The position numbers and the translations under genes are program-made. The notes under the pieces are model-generated. The model ran no database searches. It saw only the letters and a list, made by a program, of their open reading frames with translations, and was not told where the DNA came from. Source: Rickettsiales bacterium (lineage in GTDB: Bacteria; Bacteroidota; Bacteroidia; Cytophagales; Cyclobacteriaceae). Taken from it: DNA of 64,000 nt. The stretch spans positions 1 to 64,000 of the forward strand of contig PBTY01000003.1 of assembly GCA_002729235.1 (NCBI GenBank), written 5' to 3'. Shown here in pieces: positions 25,400 to 33,637 of this stretch; within the stretch, counting starts at the first letter, position 1; the number at the start of each line of letters is the position of its first letter.

Positions 25400-26565
25400 A
25401 GAAACTTGTTTATGTTTTGCTGATGCTGGTTTTGTTGTCTTGTGGTCAGGATGCAGATCTTCCAGCAACCTATTATGAGTGTCAGTTTGCTTTTCCTGAT
25501 TCTAGTTTAAACCATCCGAAAGCAGCCATCTATCAGGATATCCTGGATCGAAACCGCAAAAAAGGAATTATTGGAGCTGCCATGATGGTGAAAGATGCTG
25601 AAGGTGTCTGGCTTGGATCTAGTGGTAAAGCAGATCTCAGTGCAAATATCGACGTGACTCCCTGCAACCGGTTTTTAATTGCCAGTATAACCAAGTCTTT
25701 TACTGCTTCCACGATTTTCAAATTGGTAGATCAGGGATTATTAACCATAGATGATCCTGTGAATCGATGGATTAGTCGTGAAATCACAGATAAGCTAGAA
25801 AACGCCAATGAATCGACGATTAAGCAACTGTTGAATCACACCAGCGGAATTCCCGATTACATAACGCTGCAATATGATTTGGATAGAATCAATGTAGAGG
25901 ATAATAAATGGCGTCAAGAGGACATTCTCAAGTATGCCTATGGAAAAAAGGCGACTCACAATGTTGGTGAGACTTACTACTATTCCAATACCAACTACCT
26001 GCTTTTAGGCATGATCATCGAGAAGGTGTCAGGCCTTACCCTTTCAGAGGCTTACAAATCGCTATTGTTTAGTCCTCTAGGACTTGAAAATGCTTATTAC
26101 AGTACAACTCATCCCATTCCGACAGGTACGGTCATGGGATATATTGATCTCTATGGAAATGGACAATATGCAGAAAGCCAATTTCTGTATGAAGATGAAC
26201 TCAACACCGGTGATGGAGGTATTGCTATCAATGCCTACGATCTGGGTGTCTTTTTCGAGAGCCTTCTCAACGGGAAGGTTGTGAGCAGCGAGTCACTGGA
26301 AGTGATGACCACATATGAGGATTTGCCATCTGATTGGGTAGATGAAGATTTTGGTCACTTTAAGAATGGCCATGGTCTAGAATATAATAAAACGCCTTAT
26401 GGCAACAGCGTAGGACATACAGGAGGAATAGATGGTTTTGCCTCCATTGCTCAATATTTTCCAGAGCAGAATGCCACCTTCATTCTACTGATTAACAATG
26501 TGTCTTATGATGATCAACCTAGATTAAACATTTATCGAGAGACACTTCAAGCCATGTTTGAATAA
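25396..26565 (+). CDS. Serine beta-lactamase-like hydrolase lipoprotein
   Basis: A 389-residue lipoprotein (Leu-Leu-Ser-Cys, Cys16) of the class C beta-lactamase/D-aminopeptidase family. The nucleophile motif is Ser97-Ile-Thr-Lys100. The second motif is Tyr196-Ser-Asn198 (in Tyr-Tyr-Tyr-Ser-Asn-Thr-Asn-Tyr). The third is His-Thr-Gly-Gly near residue 347, in place of Lys-Thr-Gly. Most such proteins are esterases or peptidases acting on peptidoglycan fragments or small esters, not resistance enzymes. It overlaps the upstream barrel gene by 4 nt and is followed by another outer-membrane-like gene, so a surface or periplasmic unit is likely. Confidence 0.88.
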   Translation: MKKLVYVLLMLVLLSCGQDADLPATYYECQFAFPDSSLNHPKAAIYQDILDRNRKKGIIGAAMMVKDAEGVWLGSSGKADLSANIDVTPCNRFLIASITKSFTASTIFKLVDQGLLTIDDPVNRWISREITDKLENANESTIKQLLNHTSGIPDYITLQYDLDRINVEDNKWRQEDILKYAYGKKATHNVGETYYYSNTNYLLLGMIIEKVSGLTLSEAYKSLLFSPLGLENAYYSTTHPIPTGTVMGYIDLYGNGQYAESQFLYEDELNTGDGGIAINAYDLGVFFESLLNGKVVSSESLEVMTTYEDLPSDWVDEDFGHFKNGHGLEYNKTPYGNSVGHTGGIDGFASIAQYFPEQNATFILLINNVSYDDQPRLNIYRETLQAMFE

Positions 26566-26617
26566 GATAGGATCAAATACATACAATCAAAAACACAAGT
26601 AAAAACCACAACGACTA

Positions 26618-27436
26618 ATGAAAAAAATAATGCTTTTAGTGTTCCTGATAACACTTTTCAGTCACGCAAAGGGTCAGGGATTGCAGAACACATCAAATCA
26701 TCAATGGACTATTGGACTAGGTTATCAGAATGCCAGAACTTTTGATCGAAATATTTCGCCACTGATTTATTCTTCGAATAATGGCGTTTTGTCATCTTCG
26801 TTTTTAAAGAACAAGCTTGATACTCAATGGACTTTGGGACTTACCCTATCTGCAGGTAGTAATCAGTCCAAACGACATGGTAAACGAACCGCTGTGATTC
26901 ATGATCCTGATCCACTGGTTGGAGAATCTGAGGAAACGATATATGAAATCAACCCGGCATTGTCATATGTTGACTTGGAGTTGTCATATGGTTTCCAGTG
27001 GAAATTGGACAATTCATTCGTTGGATTTGAGGCCTATGATAGATTACTGTATGGTGCTCTTGGTGCAGACACCTGGTTTTTTAATCAGCTGAGTGTTGCT
27101 CCATCATACAGAAGAACGGTTTACAGCAACAGCCCTGTTGAACTAACAATAGAAGGTAGTTTGCCTGTGTTTTCTTACTTGCTAAGACAGCCTTACACTT
27201 TGGACCCTAGTCTACCGGAAGAAAGTTATTTCAAGGCGTATTTATCCACTGGCTCATCGGTCGCTACTATCAATCAATTCCAGCAAGTCAATCTAGGTTC
27301 TACCCTGACGTACGAGTTAAAAAACGGGAAAAACCTGGGCGTGTCCTGGCAATTTATGTGGATGAACTACAACAATATTCCGGATCGTCAACTAAGATCT
27401 TACTCCAACTCCATCAACATTACTTACCAACTCTAA
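26618..27436 (+). CDS. Putative outer-membrane protein, unknown family
   Basis: The 272-residue protein has a signal peptide (cleavage near His-Ala-Lys-Gly-Gln) and a beta-rich body with repeated aromatic-ended strands (Trp-Thr-Ile-Gly-Leu-Gly-Tyr-Gln, Trp-Thr-Leu-Gly-Leu-Thr-Leu-Ser, Tyr-Gly-Phe-Gln-Trp-Lys-Leu). It ends in Asn-Ile-Thr-Tyr-Gln-Leu, consistent with an outer-membrane barrel. It sits 52 nt after the serine hydrolase gene and 12 nt before the S41 protease gene. The function is not recognised; a barrel of about 12 strands is a guess from length. Confidence 0.7.
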   Translation: MKKIMLLVFLITLFSHAKGQGLQNTSNHQWTIGLGYQNARTFDRNISPLIYSSNNGVLSSSFLKNKLDTQWTLGLTLSAGSNQSKRHGKRTAVIHDPDPLVGESEETIYEINPALSYVDLELSYGFQWKLDNSFVGFEAYDRLLYGALGADTWFFNQLSVAPSYRRTVYSNSPVELTIEGSLPVFSYLLRQPYTLDPSLPEESYFKAYLSTGSSVATINQFQQVNLGSTLTYELKNGKNLGVSWQFMWMNYNNIPDRQLRSYSNSINITYQL

Positions 27437-27448
27437 TTGAACAGGATC

Positions 27449-28474
27449 ATGAAAAAATTAACAGTACTTCTTCTATTGTCAACCTTAGGGTCTTGTGATG
27501 ACATCTTGTTGGGTGAAGAATCAGCCAATACACCTTTGGCCAATTTTGAAAGTGTTTGGAATGAATTTGATGCCAAATATGGGTTGTTTGAGTCCAAAGG
27601 AATTGATTGGGACTCTGTGTATACCGTTTACAGACCTCAGGCGGAACGACTCTCCTCTGATGCAGAGTTGTATTCATTGCTCACCGAGATGTTGGCCGGA
27701 TTGAATGATAGCCATGTGGCTCTACTTCCTACAGAGGAGTCAGGTTTTGAGTTTTTTCAATCTGGGGCGTTGGGCAAGCTGGATTCAATGACGGACTTCA
27801 GCCTGGAAATCATTAAGGAGAATTACCTGACCAATCATGAGTTCGCAGATCCCTTCTTTACCTACGGAATACTCGAGAGTAATATTGGATACATCCATAT
27901 TGAGGGGTTTAGTGACTTACCAAAATTTTTAGATGAGCCAATGAGTGACGTACTCAATGCGCTTGAAGGTACAGATGGAATCATTGTAGATGTTCGCGGT
28001 GGTTACGGAGGAGAAGACCTGGCGGGGCAGTTTTTAGGCGGCCGCTTTGCCAGCTCCTCCCAACCATACATGAAAAGTAGGGTGAGAAACGGTCCCAACC
28101 CTAATGATTTTACCTCATTCGAAACCTGGAATCTGATACCTACTGGTGATTTTCAATATACCAAGCCAATTGTCGTTTTGACTCACCGATTTACTATCAG
28201 TGCTCGGGAGACTTTTTGCCTGGCTATGAAAGTGCTGCCCCAGGTGACTTTTATTGGAGATACCACAGCAGGGGCTTTTTCCAACCAGATTAATCGCGAA
28301 ATGCCCAATGGTTGGGGATATTCTCTCAGTATAGGTCAGTGGGTTGATGCTAATAATCAATCATACGAAGGAGTTGGGTTGGTACCGGACATTTTGATCG
28401 AAAATGAGAAGGCCGATTTGCTCAACGGGGTTGATGAGGCACTTGAAAGAGCACTTGATCAGTTGGCCCTGTGA
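27449..28474 (+). CDS. S41 family peptidase lipoprotein
   Basis: About 341 residues from the ATG at 27449; an in-frame TTG at 27437 would add four residues before a complete lipoprotein signal (lipobox Leu-Gly-Ser-Cys). The C-terminal half is the tail-specific protease fold. Visible motifs are Ile-Gly-Tyr-Ile-His-Ile-Glu-Gly-Phe, Gly-Ile-Ile-Val-Asp-Val-Arg-Gly-Gly-Tyr-Gly-Gly, Thr-Ile-Ser-Ala-Arg-Glu-Thr-Phe (with the likely nucleophile Ser), and Gly-Asp-Thr-Thr-Ala-Gly-Ala-Phe-Ser. No PDZ domain is evident. It is a periplasmic or surface peptidase of unknown substrate, in a run with two outer-membrane proteins and a hydrolase. Confidence 0.85.
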   Translation: MKKLTVLLLLSTLGSCDDILLGEESANTPLANFESVWNEFDAKYGLFESKGIDWDSVYTVYRPQAERLSSDAELYSLLTEMLAGLNDSHVALLPTEESGFEFFQSGALGKLDSMTDFSLEIIKENYLTNHEFADPFFTYGILESNIGYIHIEGFSDLPKFLDEPMSDVLNALEGTDGIIVDVRGGYGGEDLAGQFLGGRFASSSQPYMKSRVRNGPNPNDFTSFETWNLIPTGDFQYTKPIVVLTHRFTISARETFCLAMKVLPQVTFIGDTTAGAFSNQINREMPNGWGYSLSIGQWVDANNQSYEGVGLVPDILIENEKADLLNGVDEALERALDQLAL

Positions 28475-28491
28475 TGCCAATTAAATCAAGT

Positions 28492-28548
28492 TGTATAGTC
28501 CTTGTATAGTTGCAAAAATTTGCACTAAGGATCGTAAACGTAAATTTT
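28492..28548 (+). promoter_or_regulatory. Direct-repeat activator-type promoter (site 2)
   Basis: TGTATAGT at 28492-28499 and 28503-28510 (11-bp spacing) is followed 8 nt later by TTTG (28519-28522). TAAATTTT (28541-28548) follows, a one-mismatch -7 box. The ATG of the Big2 lipoprotein gene is at 28574. Geometry and sequence nearly duplicate site 1 at 23923. Confidence 0.65.
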
Positions 28549-28573
28549 ATACTGAGATCAAATAGCCGTACTC

Positions 28574-29755
28574 ATGAAAAGAATTGCTTTCTTAATTTCC
28601 TACGTATTGGTCGTAATCACAACATCCTGTGGTGATGATTCGGTGGGTCCAGATACAGAAATCAATCTTAATAAGTCATCCGTCATAATGAAGGTCTCCG
28701 ATTATGACACATTGAAAGTGATGTCTGAGATCGATACCAATAGTATTGTCTGGGAGAGTAGTAATCCAGAAGTGGTGTCGGTGGACAACGGATTATTATT
28801 GGCTCTTAAAAGCGGAACATCAGAAGTAACTGCCTCATACAAGGGTGTTACTTCCTCGTGTGAGGTGACTGTTGACTTAACCATTTTCTTAGGAGGGTCC
28901 GCAAAGGAGTTTGAGGCCGCCTATTGGAAAAATGGTGTAATCAATTACTTAACCACTACAGGTAATGATGAGGGTTATTATTCGCAAGTCAATACCATCA
29001 AGGTTTTGAATGGGCAGGTTTTGGCAGGTGGACTGAAAATGGAAAGCAATTCTGTTATCTGGAGAGGTGAAGAGGAGATCATACTCGGAGAGGGATTTGA
29101 AGAGGTCCAGGAAATGGCCATCAAAGGAAATGACGTGTTTGCCATCATTGATAATGGGGGTCTTTATAAATGGAATGAAAATGATGGCCCTACCTTTTTA
29201 CGGGACGAAGGACATATAACAAATGCATTATTCGTTGAGGGCGGGGATGTATATGTCGGTGGAGTTGTCAAAACCGGTGAAGAATACAGACCGGCGATCT
29301 GGAAAAACGGAGATCAGCTTATTCTAGACTATGAGCAGTATGCCTATATCACTGATGTTTATGTAGAAAATGGCGATTTCTATTCGGTAGGATTAGAAGG
29401 AATAGGCTCGGGTGTTTATCAGATTAAATATTGGGTAAACACTACCAAATATAACCTCGCAGATTCTCCAGATGCCTGGGCAAGTTGTGTAATTGTGGAA
29501 GCTGGTGACCTCTATATTTCCGGGCATAACAACGATCGTCCGGCGGTGTGGATAAATGGAGAAATCAGCTACTATGCAGAACAAGGGGTAACAGGGGTGG
29601 TGAATGAAATGCTTTTATTTGACGGTGACTTTTATGCTGCTGGGGTATTGCGAATTGGATTCAATTCTGTGGGTGTGGTCTGGAAAAACGGTGAAGAGCT
29701 ATTCAGAACAGACATTTTCGAAGATGCCAACATTAAAAGCATTGAAATCAAATAA
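28574..29755 (+). CDS. Lipoprotein with Big2 domain and WKNG-type beta repeats
   Basis: A 393-residue lipoprotein (lipobox Thr-Thr-Ser-Cys near residue 19). Residues about 30-105 form a Big2 immunoglobulin-like domain (Val-Trp-Glu-Ser-Ser-Asn-Pro-Glu-Val-Val-Ser-Val-Asp, then Val-Thr-Ala-Ser-Tyr-Lys-Gly-Val-Thr). The remainder repeats a unit of about 45 residues built around Val-Tyr-Val-Gly-Gly and Pro-Ala-Ile-Trp-Lys-Asn-Gly (Tyr-Trp-Lys-Asn-Gly, Ile-Trp-Lys-Asn-Gly, Val-Trp-Ile-Asn-Gly, Val-Trp-Lys-Asn-Gly), which suggests a propeller. It is probably surface-exposed. It is the first gene after the direct-repeat promoter at 28492, and the next genes follow with short gaps. Confidence 0.75.
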   Translation: MKRIAFLISYVLVVITTSCGDDSVGPDTEINLNKSSVIMKVSDYDTLKVMSEIDTNSIVWESSNPEVVSVDNGLLLALKSGTSEVTASYKGVTSSCEVTVDLTIFLGGSAKEFEAAYWKNGVINYLTTTGNDEGYYSQVNTIKVLNGQVLAGGLKMESNSVIWRGEEEIILGEGFEEVQEMAIKGNDVFAIIDNGGLYKWNENDGPTFLRDEGHITNALFVEGGDVYVGGVVKTGEEYRPAIWKNGDQLILDYEQYAYITDVYVENGDFYSVGLEGIGSGVYQIKYWVNTTKYNLADSPDAWASCVIVEAGDLYISGHNNDRPAVWINGEISYYAEQGVTGVVNEMLLFDGDFYAAGVLRIGFNSVGVVWKNGEELFRTDIFEDANIKSIEIK

Positions 29756-29760
29756 TTGTA

Positions 29761-30294
29761 ATGGGGAGAATAAAATGCATTTGTTTGATAGCTAGTAGCT
29801 TGATTATCAGGTTAAGCACTTTGGCTCAAAGTAATCATTACTCTGAAGAAATAAATGATTCTATCAAATACTCGATCTCATTAGGGCATGAGGGATTACT
29901 TGTCTCTATTGATTTTAGGGAAAATGATAATCAGGAATATCGATGGGTGGAATTATATGTCAAATCCGTAGACAATAGATTGTATAGACTTCATGCTTCT
30001 GGTCAATTAGGTGAACAAGTTTTCAATGGACAGGAATGGACAGAAGAATGGGACTGGGGAAATAATCAATACTGGGAAGCTACCACTCATGGACTGAATA
30101 CGGAAAGGAACAGGTTCTACGAAATATTGCTTCAAGGTGATTTGGCGAAAGATTCCATGACCATGATGTTGGTGTTGTTCATAGCTGATAAGAGAAAGGA
30201 TTTCAGTACCAAACCAACAGAAATAACTTTCCCAGAATATGCCTCAAGAGATAATCCTGATACATGGAAAACAATAAACATAACTAAATACTGA
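29761..30294 (+). CDS. Secreted hypothetical protein
   Basis: The 177-residue protein has a signal peptide ending near Ser-Thr-Leu-Ala-Gln and a soluble body with many Trp and charged residues (Trp-Thr-Glu-Glu-Trp-Asp-Trp-Gly-Asn-Asn). No family is recognised. It starts 5 nt after the Big2 lipoprotein gene and ends 6 nt before the FISUMP gene, so it belongs to the same transcript. No catalytic motif is seen. Confidence 0.65.
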   Translation: MGRIKCICLIASSLIIRLSTLAQSNHYSEEINDSIKYSISLGHEGLLVSIDFRENDNQEYRWVELYVKSVDNRLYRLHASGQLGEQVFNGQEWTEEWDWGNNQYWEATTHGLNTERNRFYEILLQGDLAKDSMTMMLVLFIADKRKDFSTKPTEITFPEYASRDNPDTWKTINITKY

Positions 30295-30300
30295 TATGAT

Positions 30301-30873
30301 ATGAGAGTGCTTCTATTCCTGATTTTTGCGTTTGGACTTGCCACTCAAGGCTCCTTCATTGATTCTCGCGATCAACAACAATACACGCTACTAACCATTG
30401 GCAGTCAGCAATGGTTAAAGGAAAATCTTCGATTCGTTCCAAGTGGAAAGGGGATACGATCATCTGGTGGTTACTATAGTGCATCTGAGTTAAAGTCCGT
30501 CTGTCCGGAGGGATTTCGTATTCCTTCAGTAGAAGAATGGAAAGAGCTTATTCAACAGATGCCTGGAAAGCGCAACAGCAGAAAAGGAAGGCTGGTAGCA
30601 GTTGCATCCCTTCAAGAATTCGGATTGCAATTGGGTGGTCAAGAGCGTATGGATAGCGTCTATCTAAGTAATCAAATGGGTTTCTATTGGACATCTAGCG
30701 ATACGCTGAAAACCTATTACAAAGAACTTGACAATGGTGCGCAAAGACACCTGATTGGTATTCATCTGTGGAGTAGCGGAGAGCCAGACTCTACGAATGT
30801 GGAACCCACCTATATGTTGGCAAAAAATTATCAGTCCGGGGTTGGGCTGAGTTGTAAATGCATCAAAGAATAA
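30301..30873 (+). CDS. FISUMP-domain secreted protein
   Basis: A 190-residue secreted protein with an N-terminal hydrophobic signal. The body matches the Fibrobacter succinogenes major paralogous (FISUMP) domain: Asp-Gln-Gln-Gln-Tyr-Thr-Leu-Leu-Thr-Ile-Gly-Ser-Gln-Gln-Trp-Leu-Lys-Glu-Asn-Leu near 25-44, then Cys-Pro-Glu-Gly-Phe-Arg-Ile-Pro-Ser-Val-Glu-Glu-Trp near 65. A Phe-Tyr-Trp-Thr-Ser-Ser segment lies near 125, and Gly-Leu-Ser-Cys-Lys-Cys closes it. Such domains occur in surface proteins of Bacteroidota and Fibrobacteres with undefined function. It lies in the run of short-gap secreted genes after 28574. Confidence 0.75.
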   Translation: MRVLLFLIFAFGLATQGSFIDSRDQQQYTLLTIGSQQWLKENLRFVPSGKGIRSSGGYYSASELKSVCPEGFRIPSVEEWKELIQQMPGKRNSRKGRLVAVASLQEFGLQLGGQERMDSVYLSNQMGFYWTSSDTLKTYYKELDNGAQRHLIGIHLWSSGEPDSTNVEPTYMLAKNYQSGVGLSCKCIKE

Positions 30874-30878
30874 CACCA

Positions 30879-31799
30879 ATGATTAAGTATGTTTCTGTGA
30901 ATTCCGTAATGATAGTGCTACTCTTCGGAGTAGTACTCATTACAGCTTGCCGTGATTTAGGCGCACAAGTACAAAATACAAAACCGGAAGTTCTTTTACT
31001 CGGTGTTTACCATTTTAACAATCCGGGAATGGACACGCACAATATGTCGATCGATGACTACCTGAGTGATCATCGACAAAAGGAAATCGAAGAAGTGGTT
31101 TCAAGATTGGCGGACTTCAGGCCAACCAAAATACTGGTAGAGTTCACCAGTGAAAATCAACCAAAGCTGGATAGTCTCTATGGACTTTATCAGAATGGGC
31201 AGGTTAGACTAAATGAAATTCCACGAAGTAGAAATGAAGTTTATCAGCTTGGTTTCCGTTTGGCGAAGCAAATGAATATCGCGGCTCCAATCGCTATTGA
31301 TTATCCAGGTTTTTGGCTTGGAAATTACGCCGATTTTATTGCAGATACATTAGAGTATAGCAAATACCTGGAGCAGCATAAAATGCAAGCCATGCAAGTA
31401 GCTAAACAATCTGAGGTGTTCAAAAAAAATACAGTTAGAGAAAACCTGTTGACTATCAATAGTTGGGAGTGGATTAAGACCAATCATGATTATTACAACA
31501 ATGTTGCTATTGATGTTAGAGACGAAAAGGGAGTCATGTTTAACTATCAGGAAATGGAAACTGAAATCGATGATCAGCCTTATTTCATGCGGTCCTTTGA
31601 CTTCAATAACATCGGCATAGAGTTGGTTGCCGAGTGGTATAAACGCAACTTATTCATCTATCGCAATCTATTGGATCAAACAGAGCAAGGTGATCGAATC
31701 CTGGTGATTTACGGGGGCGGTCATATCAGATATTTACATCAATTATTGAGTGATAATCCTGATGTTGTATTGGTGAAACCTCAGAATTATTTGAAATAA
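30879..31799 (+). CDS. DUF5694 (TraB/GumN-like) secreted protein
   Basis: About 306 residues from the ATG at 30879. An upstream ATG at 30858 would overlap the FISUMP gene by 16 nt. A hydrophobic signal with an Ile-Thr-Ala-Cys lipobox leads into Leu-Leu-Gly-Val-Tyr-His-Phe-Asn-Asn-Pro-Gly, where Gly-Val-Tyr-His is the Gly-x-x-His signature shared with TIKI/TraB-type metal-dependent proteases. Pro-Thr-Lys-Ile-Leu-Val-Glu-Phe and a C-terminal Gly-Gly-Gly-His-Ile-Arg-Tyr-Leu supply further conserved Glu and His residues. This layout is that of DUF5694; hydrolase activity is inferred, not shown. It is followed by a small NTF2-like lipoprotein gene. Confidence 0.72.
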   Translation: MIKYVSVNSVMIVLLFGVVLITACRDLGAQVQNTKPEVLLLGVYHFNNPGMDTHNMSIDDYLSDHRQKEIEEVVSRLADFRPTKILVEFTSENQPKLDSLYGLYQNGQVRLNEIPRSRNEVYQLGFRLAKQMNIAAPIAIDYPGFWLGNYADFIADTLEYSKYLEQHKMQAMQVAKQSEVFKKNTVRENLLTINSWEWIKTNHDYYNNVAIDVRDEKGVMFNYQEMETEIDDQPYFMRSFDFNNIGIELVAEWYKRNLFIYRNLLDQTEQGDRILVIYGGGHIRYLHQLLSDNPDVVLVKPQNYLK

Positions 31800-31812
31800 A
31801 ATGCATTATCAT

Positions 31813-32259
31813 ATGAAAAATCTTGTCCCGATAATCATACTATATTGGATGGTATCAGCGTGCAGTCAACAGGCAGATATAATCACATCAAATGATCTTC
31901 AGCGACTTAGGTATCTCAAGGAGGTAGAATGGCCCAAAGCCTACAGAGAACAGGATGCAGTACTATTGGATCGAATTCTCAGAGAGGACTTTCAGCTCAT
32001 TGATCAAGCAGGTGGTCGGTATTCCAAAGCAGATGAAATCTCGTGGATCAAAGAGCATGCTATGGAGCATGATTCCTTCTATTATGAAATTAAAAGGTTG
32101 GATGTTTACCCCAATGGGACCGCAGTTGTGGCTGGTACAGGCCATATCTTCAATGACACAACGTATGCTATATATGAGTCAAGCAATGTACTTATAAAAG
32201 AAAACGATGAGTGGAAAGCAATCCTATCACAGGTCTCTGGTTATAAGGAAATCAATTAA
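31813..32259 (+). CDS. NTF2-like (DUF4440-type) lipoprotein
   Basis: About 148 residues from the ATG at 31813; the ATG at 31801 would add four residues before a lipoprotein signal with lipobox Val-Ser-Ala-Cys. The body fits the cystatin/NTF2-like fold: Trp-Pro-Lys-Ala-Tyr-Arg-Glu-Gln-Asp-Ala-Val-Leu-Leu-Asp-Arg-Ile-Leu, Phe-Gln-Leu-Ile-Asp-Gln-Ala-Gly-Gly, Val-Val-Ala-Gly-Thr-Gly-His-Ile, and Glu-Trp-Lys-Ala-Ile-Leu-Ser-Gln. Such proteins bind small molecules or act as weak enzymes. It overlaps no neighbour and is followed after 6 nt by the BNR-repeat gene. Confidence 0.75.
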   Translation: MKNLVPIIILYWMVSACSQQADIITSNDLQRLRYLKEVEWPKAYREQDAVLLDRILREDFQLIDQAGGRYSKADEISWIKEHAMEHDSFYYEIKRLDVYPNGTAVVAGTGHIFNDTTYAIYESSNVLIKENDEWKAILSQVSGYKEIN

Positions 32260-32265
32260 TCGATT

Positions 32266-33300
32266 ATGAAACGGACAATTCTAACTCTCACGGTTTTGGC
32301 CGGTTGTCTGTCACTGCTTGCCCAATCCCGATTAATCAAATTAATTGAAAATGAGGGAAAGGACTTGACCATTGATGGCCTGGACCAACCGATCCACAAG
32401 GTTGCTATTCTGAATGAAATGCTCTGGGTCACAGACTATGGCAATGGAAACGTATTTAAAAGCGCTGACAATGGTGAGACCTTTAAGAAAGTAGCTACAC
32501 TTGGGTCAGAATATTTTGAATCAATCCAGTTTTTAGATGAAGAGATTGGTTTTGTTTCAGGAGATTATGGCTTTGTGTATAAAACCCTGGATGGTGGAGA
32601 GACATGGGTTGATGTCAGTCCACCAGTTGAAAACAGATTATTGGAGCGTTTCCGAAATGATTCTACTAAAAATCAGACTCCAGACGGAAATTTTGCAGCT
32701 TACTATTCGATGCATTTTATCAATGCTTCGCAAGGATATGTTTCTGGTTTTGCTTACAATCCAAAATTGGGATTTAGAGACTCATTCAAACGCTTGTTTT
32801 TTTCCACTCAAGACGGTGGAGCCAATTGGAAATTAGAGGACGCTGAGGGTCAAAAGCAGATGATTCAATTAGCTATAGACAATCTGGGGAATCCTTTTAC
32901 TTCAATCGAGAATGAATATTTTCTTCCAAAACAAATTAGTTGGACTGTCAAGAAAAATCGAAAGGCGGATATTCTGATCAAACAGGATTATTTGAAGGGT
33001 ACTATTGATACAGTATATCTTGAAAGCATCTCGTTTGAAAAGAGAATGCTCCGAAATATCACCTTTATATCCGAGGACATTGGTTTTGTGTTTGGAGGTT
33101 CACTAGATCCTGATAATGAGTTAGCGATTATTTACAGCACTTCTGATGGAGGTAAGAGCTGGAAGTTTTATCCATCCAAACTACCACACATTCATGTGGC
33201 TGGAGCCAATAAGGACCACCTGTTCCTTTTTGGGAAGGAAAGTTTTATGAAACGGGTCCCAATTTCCAACTTGATAAAAATCCTTGTTGATGAAGAGTAG
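32266..33300 (+). CDS. BNR-repeat (YCF48/sialidase-like propeller) secreted protein
   Basis: The 344-residue protein has a signal peptide ending near Leu-Leu-Ala-Gln. At least four Asp-box (BNR) repeats are visible: Ser-Ala-Asp-Asn-Gly-Glu-Thr-Phe, Thr-Leu-Asp-Gly-Gly-Glu-Thr-Trp, Thr-Gln-Asp-Gly-Gly-Ala-Asn-Trp, and Thr-Ser-Asp-Gly-Gly-Lys-Ser-Trp. These are the signature of sialidase/YCF48-type propellers. The catalytic Arg triad and Tyr/Glu pair of true sialidases cannot be recognised, so a binding or structural role is more likely. It closes the gene run that starts at 28574. Confidence 0.78.
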   Translation: MKRTILTLTVLAGCLSLLAQSRLIKLIENEGKDLTIDGLDQPIHKVAILNEMLWVTDYGNGNVFKSADNGETFKKVATLGSEYFESIQFLDEEIGFVSGDYGFVYKTLDGGETWVDVSPPVENRLLERFRNDSTKNQTPDGNFAAYYSMHFINASQGYVSGFAYNPKLGFRDSFKRLFFSTQDGGANWKLEDAEGQKQMIQLAIDNLGNPFTSIENEYFLPKQISWTVKKNRKADILIKQDYLKGTIDTVYLESISFEKRMLRNITFISEDIGFVFGGSLDPDNELAIIYSTSDGGKSWKFYPSKLPHIHVAGANKDHLFLFGKESFMKRVPISNLIKILVDEE

Positions 33301-33355
33301 CATAAAAAAGTAGTAAACACCGTCTCAAAATCGATTGAACTTAAACAAATAAAAA

Positions 33356-33634
33356 ATGGAAACAATATTGACATTACATCCTGAGGGGAAACAGGGAGTC
33401 AACATATCCAGGAGCAAATACGAAACCATTAGAGAGTTTATTCTGAAGACATTGAAGGAGGCTGGCGAACTAAGTTTTGCAGACCTGGATGATTTGGCCG
33501 TGGACTCACTTTCTGAAACATTTGATGGTAAAGTGACCTGGTATATAGTTACTGTAAAACTGGACCTGGAGGCACGAGGTGAAATTGAGCGAGTAAAGGG
33601 TAAAAAAACTCAGCATTTGAGATTGAAAGTGTAA
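33356..33634 (+). CDS. Small conserved protein, winged-helix-like (resembles DUF6958)
   Basis: A 92-residue soluble protein beginning Met-Glu-Thr-Ile-Leu-Thr-Leu-His-Pro-Glu-Gly-Lys-Gln-Gly-Val-Asn-Ile. It continues with Lys-Tyr-Glu-Thr-Ile-Arg-Glu-Phe-Ile, then Val-Thr-Trp-Tyr-Ile-Val-Thr-Val-Lys-Leu-Asp-Leu-Glu-Ala-Arg-Gly and Ile-Glu-Arg-Val. The helix-helix-wing pattern suggests a small winged-helix protein. I associate it tentatively with DUF6958. No signal peptide. It precedes a tautomerase-like gene by 3 nt. Confidence 0.6.
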   Translation: METILTLHPEGKQGVNISRSKYETIREFILKTLKEAGELSFADLDDLAVDSLSETFDGKVTWYIVTVKLDLEARGEIERVKGKKTQHLRLKV

Positions 33635-33637
33635 TCA

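Noticed and set aside
25396-26565. Beta-lactam resistance gene
   Set aside because: The Ser-x-x-Lys, Tyr-Ser-Asn and His-Thr-Gly-Gly motifs fit a broad family of esterases and peptidases, and there is no resistance context.
32266-33300. Sialidase
   Set aside because: Only the Asp-box repeats are present; the catalytic Arg triad and Tyr/Glu pair are not seen.
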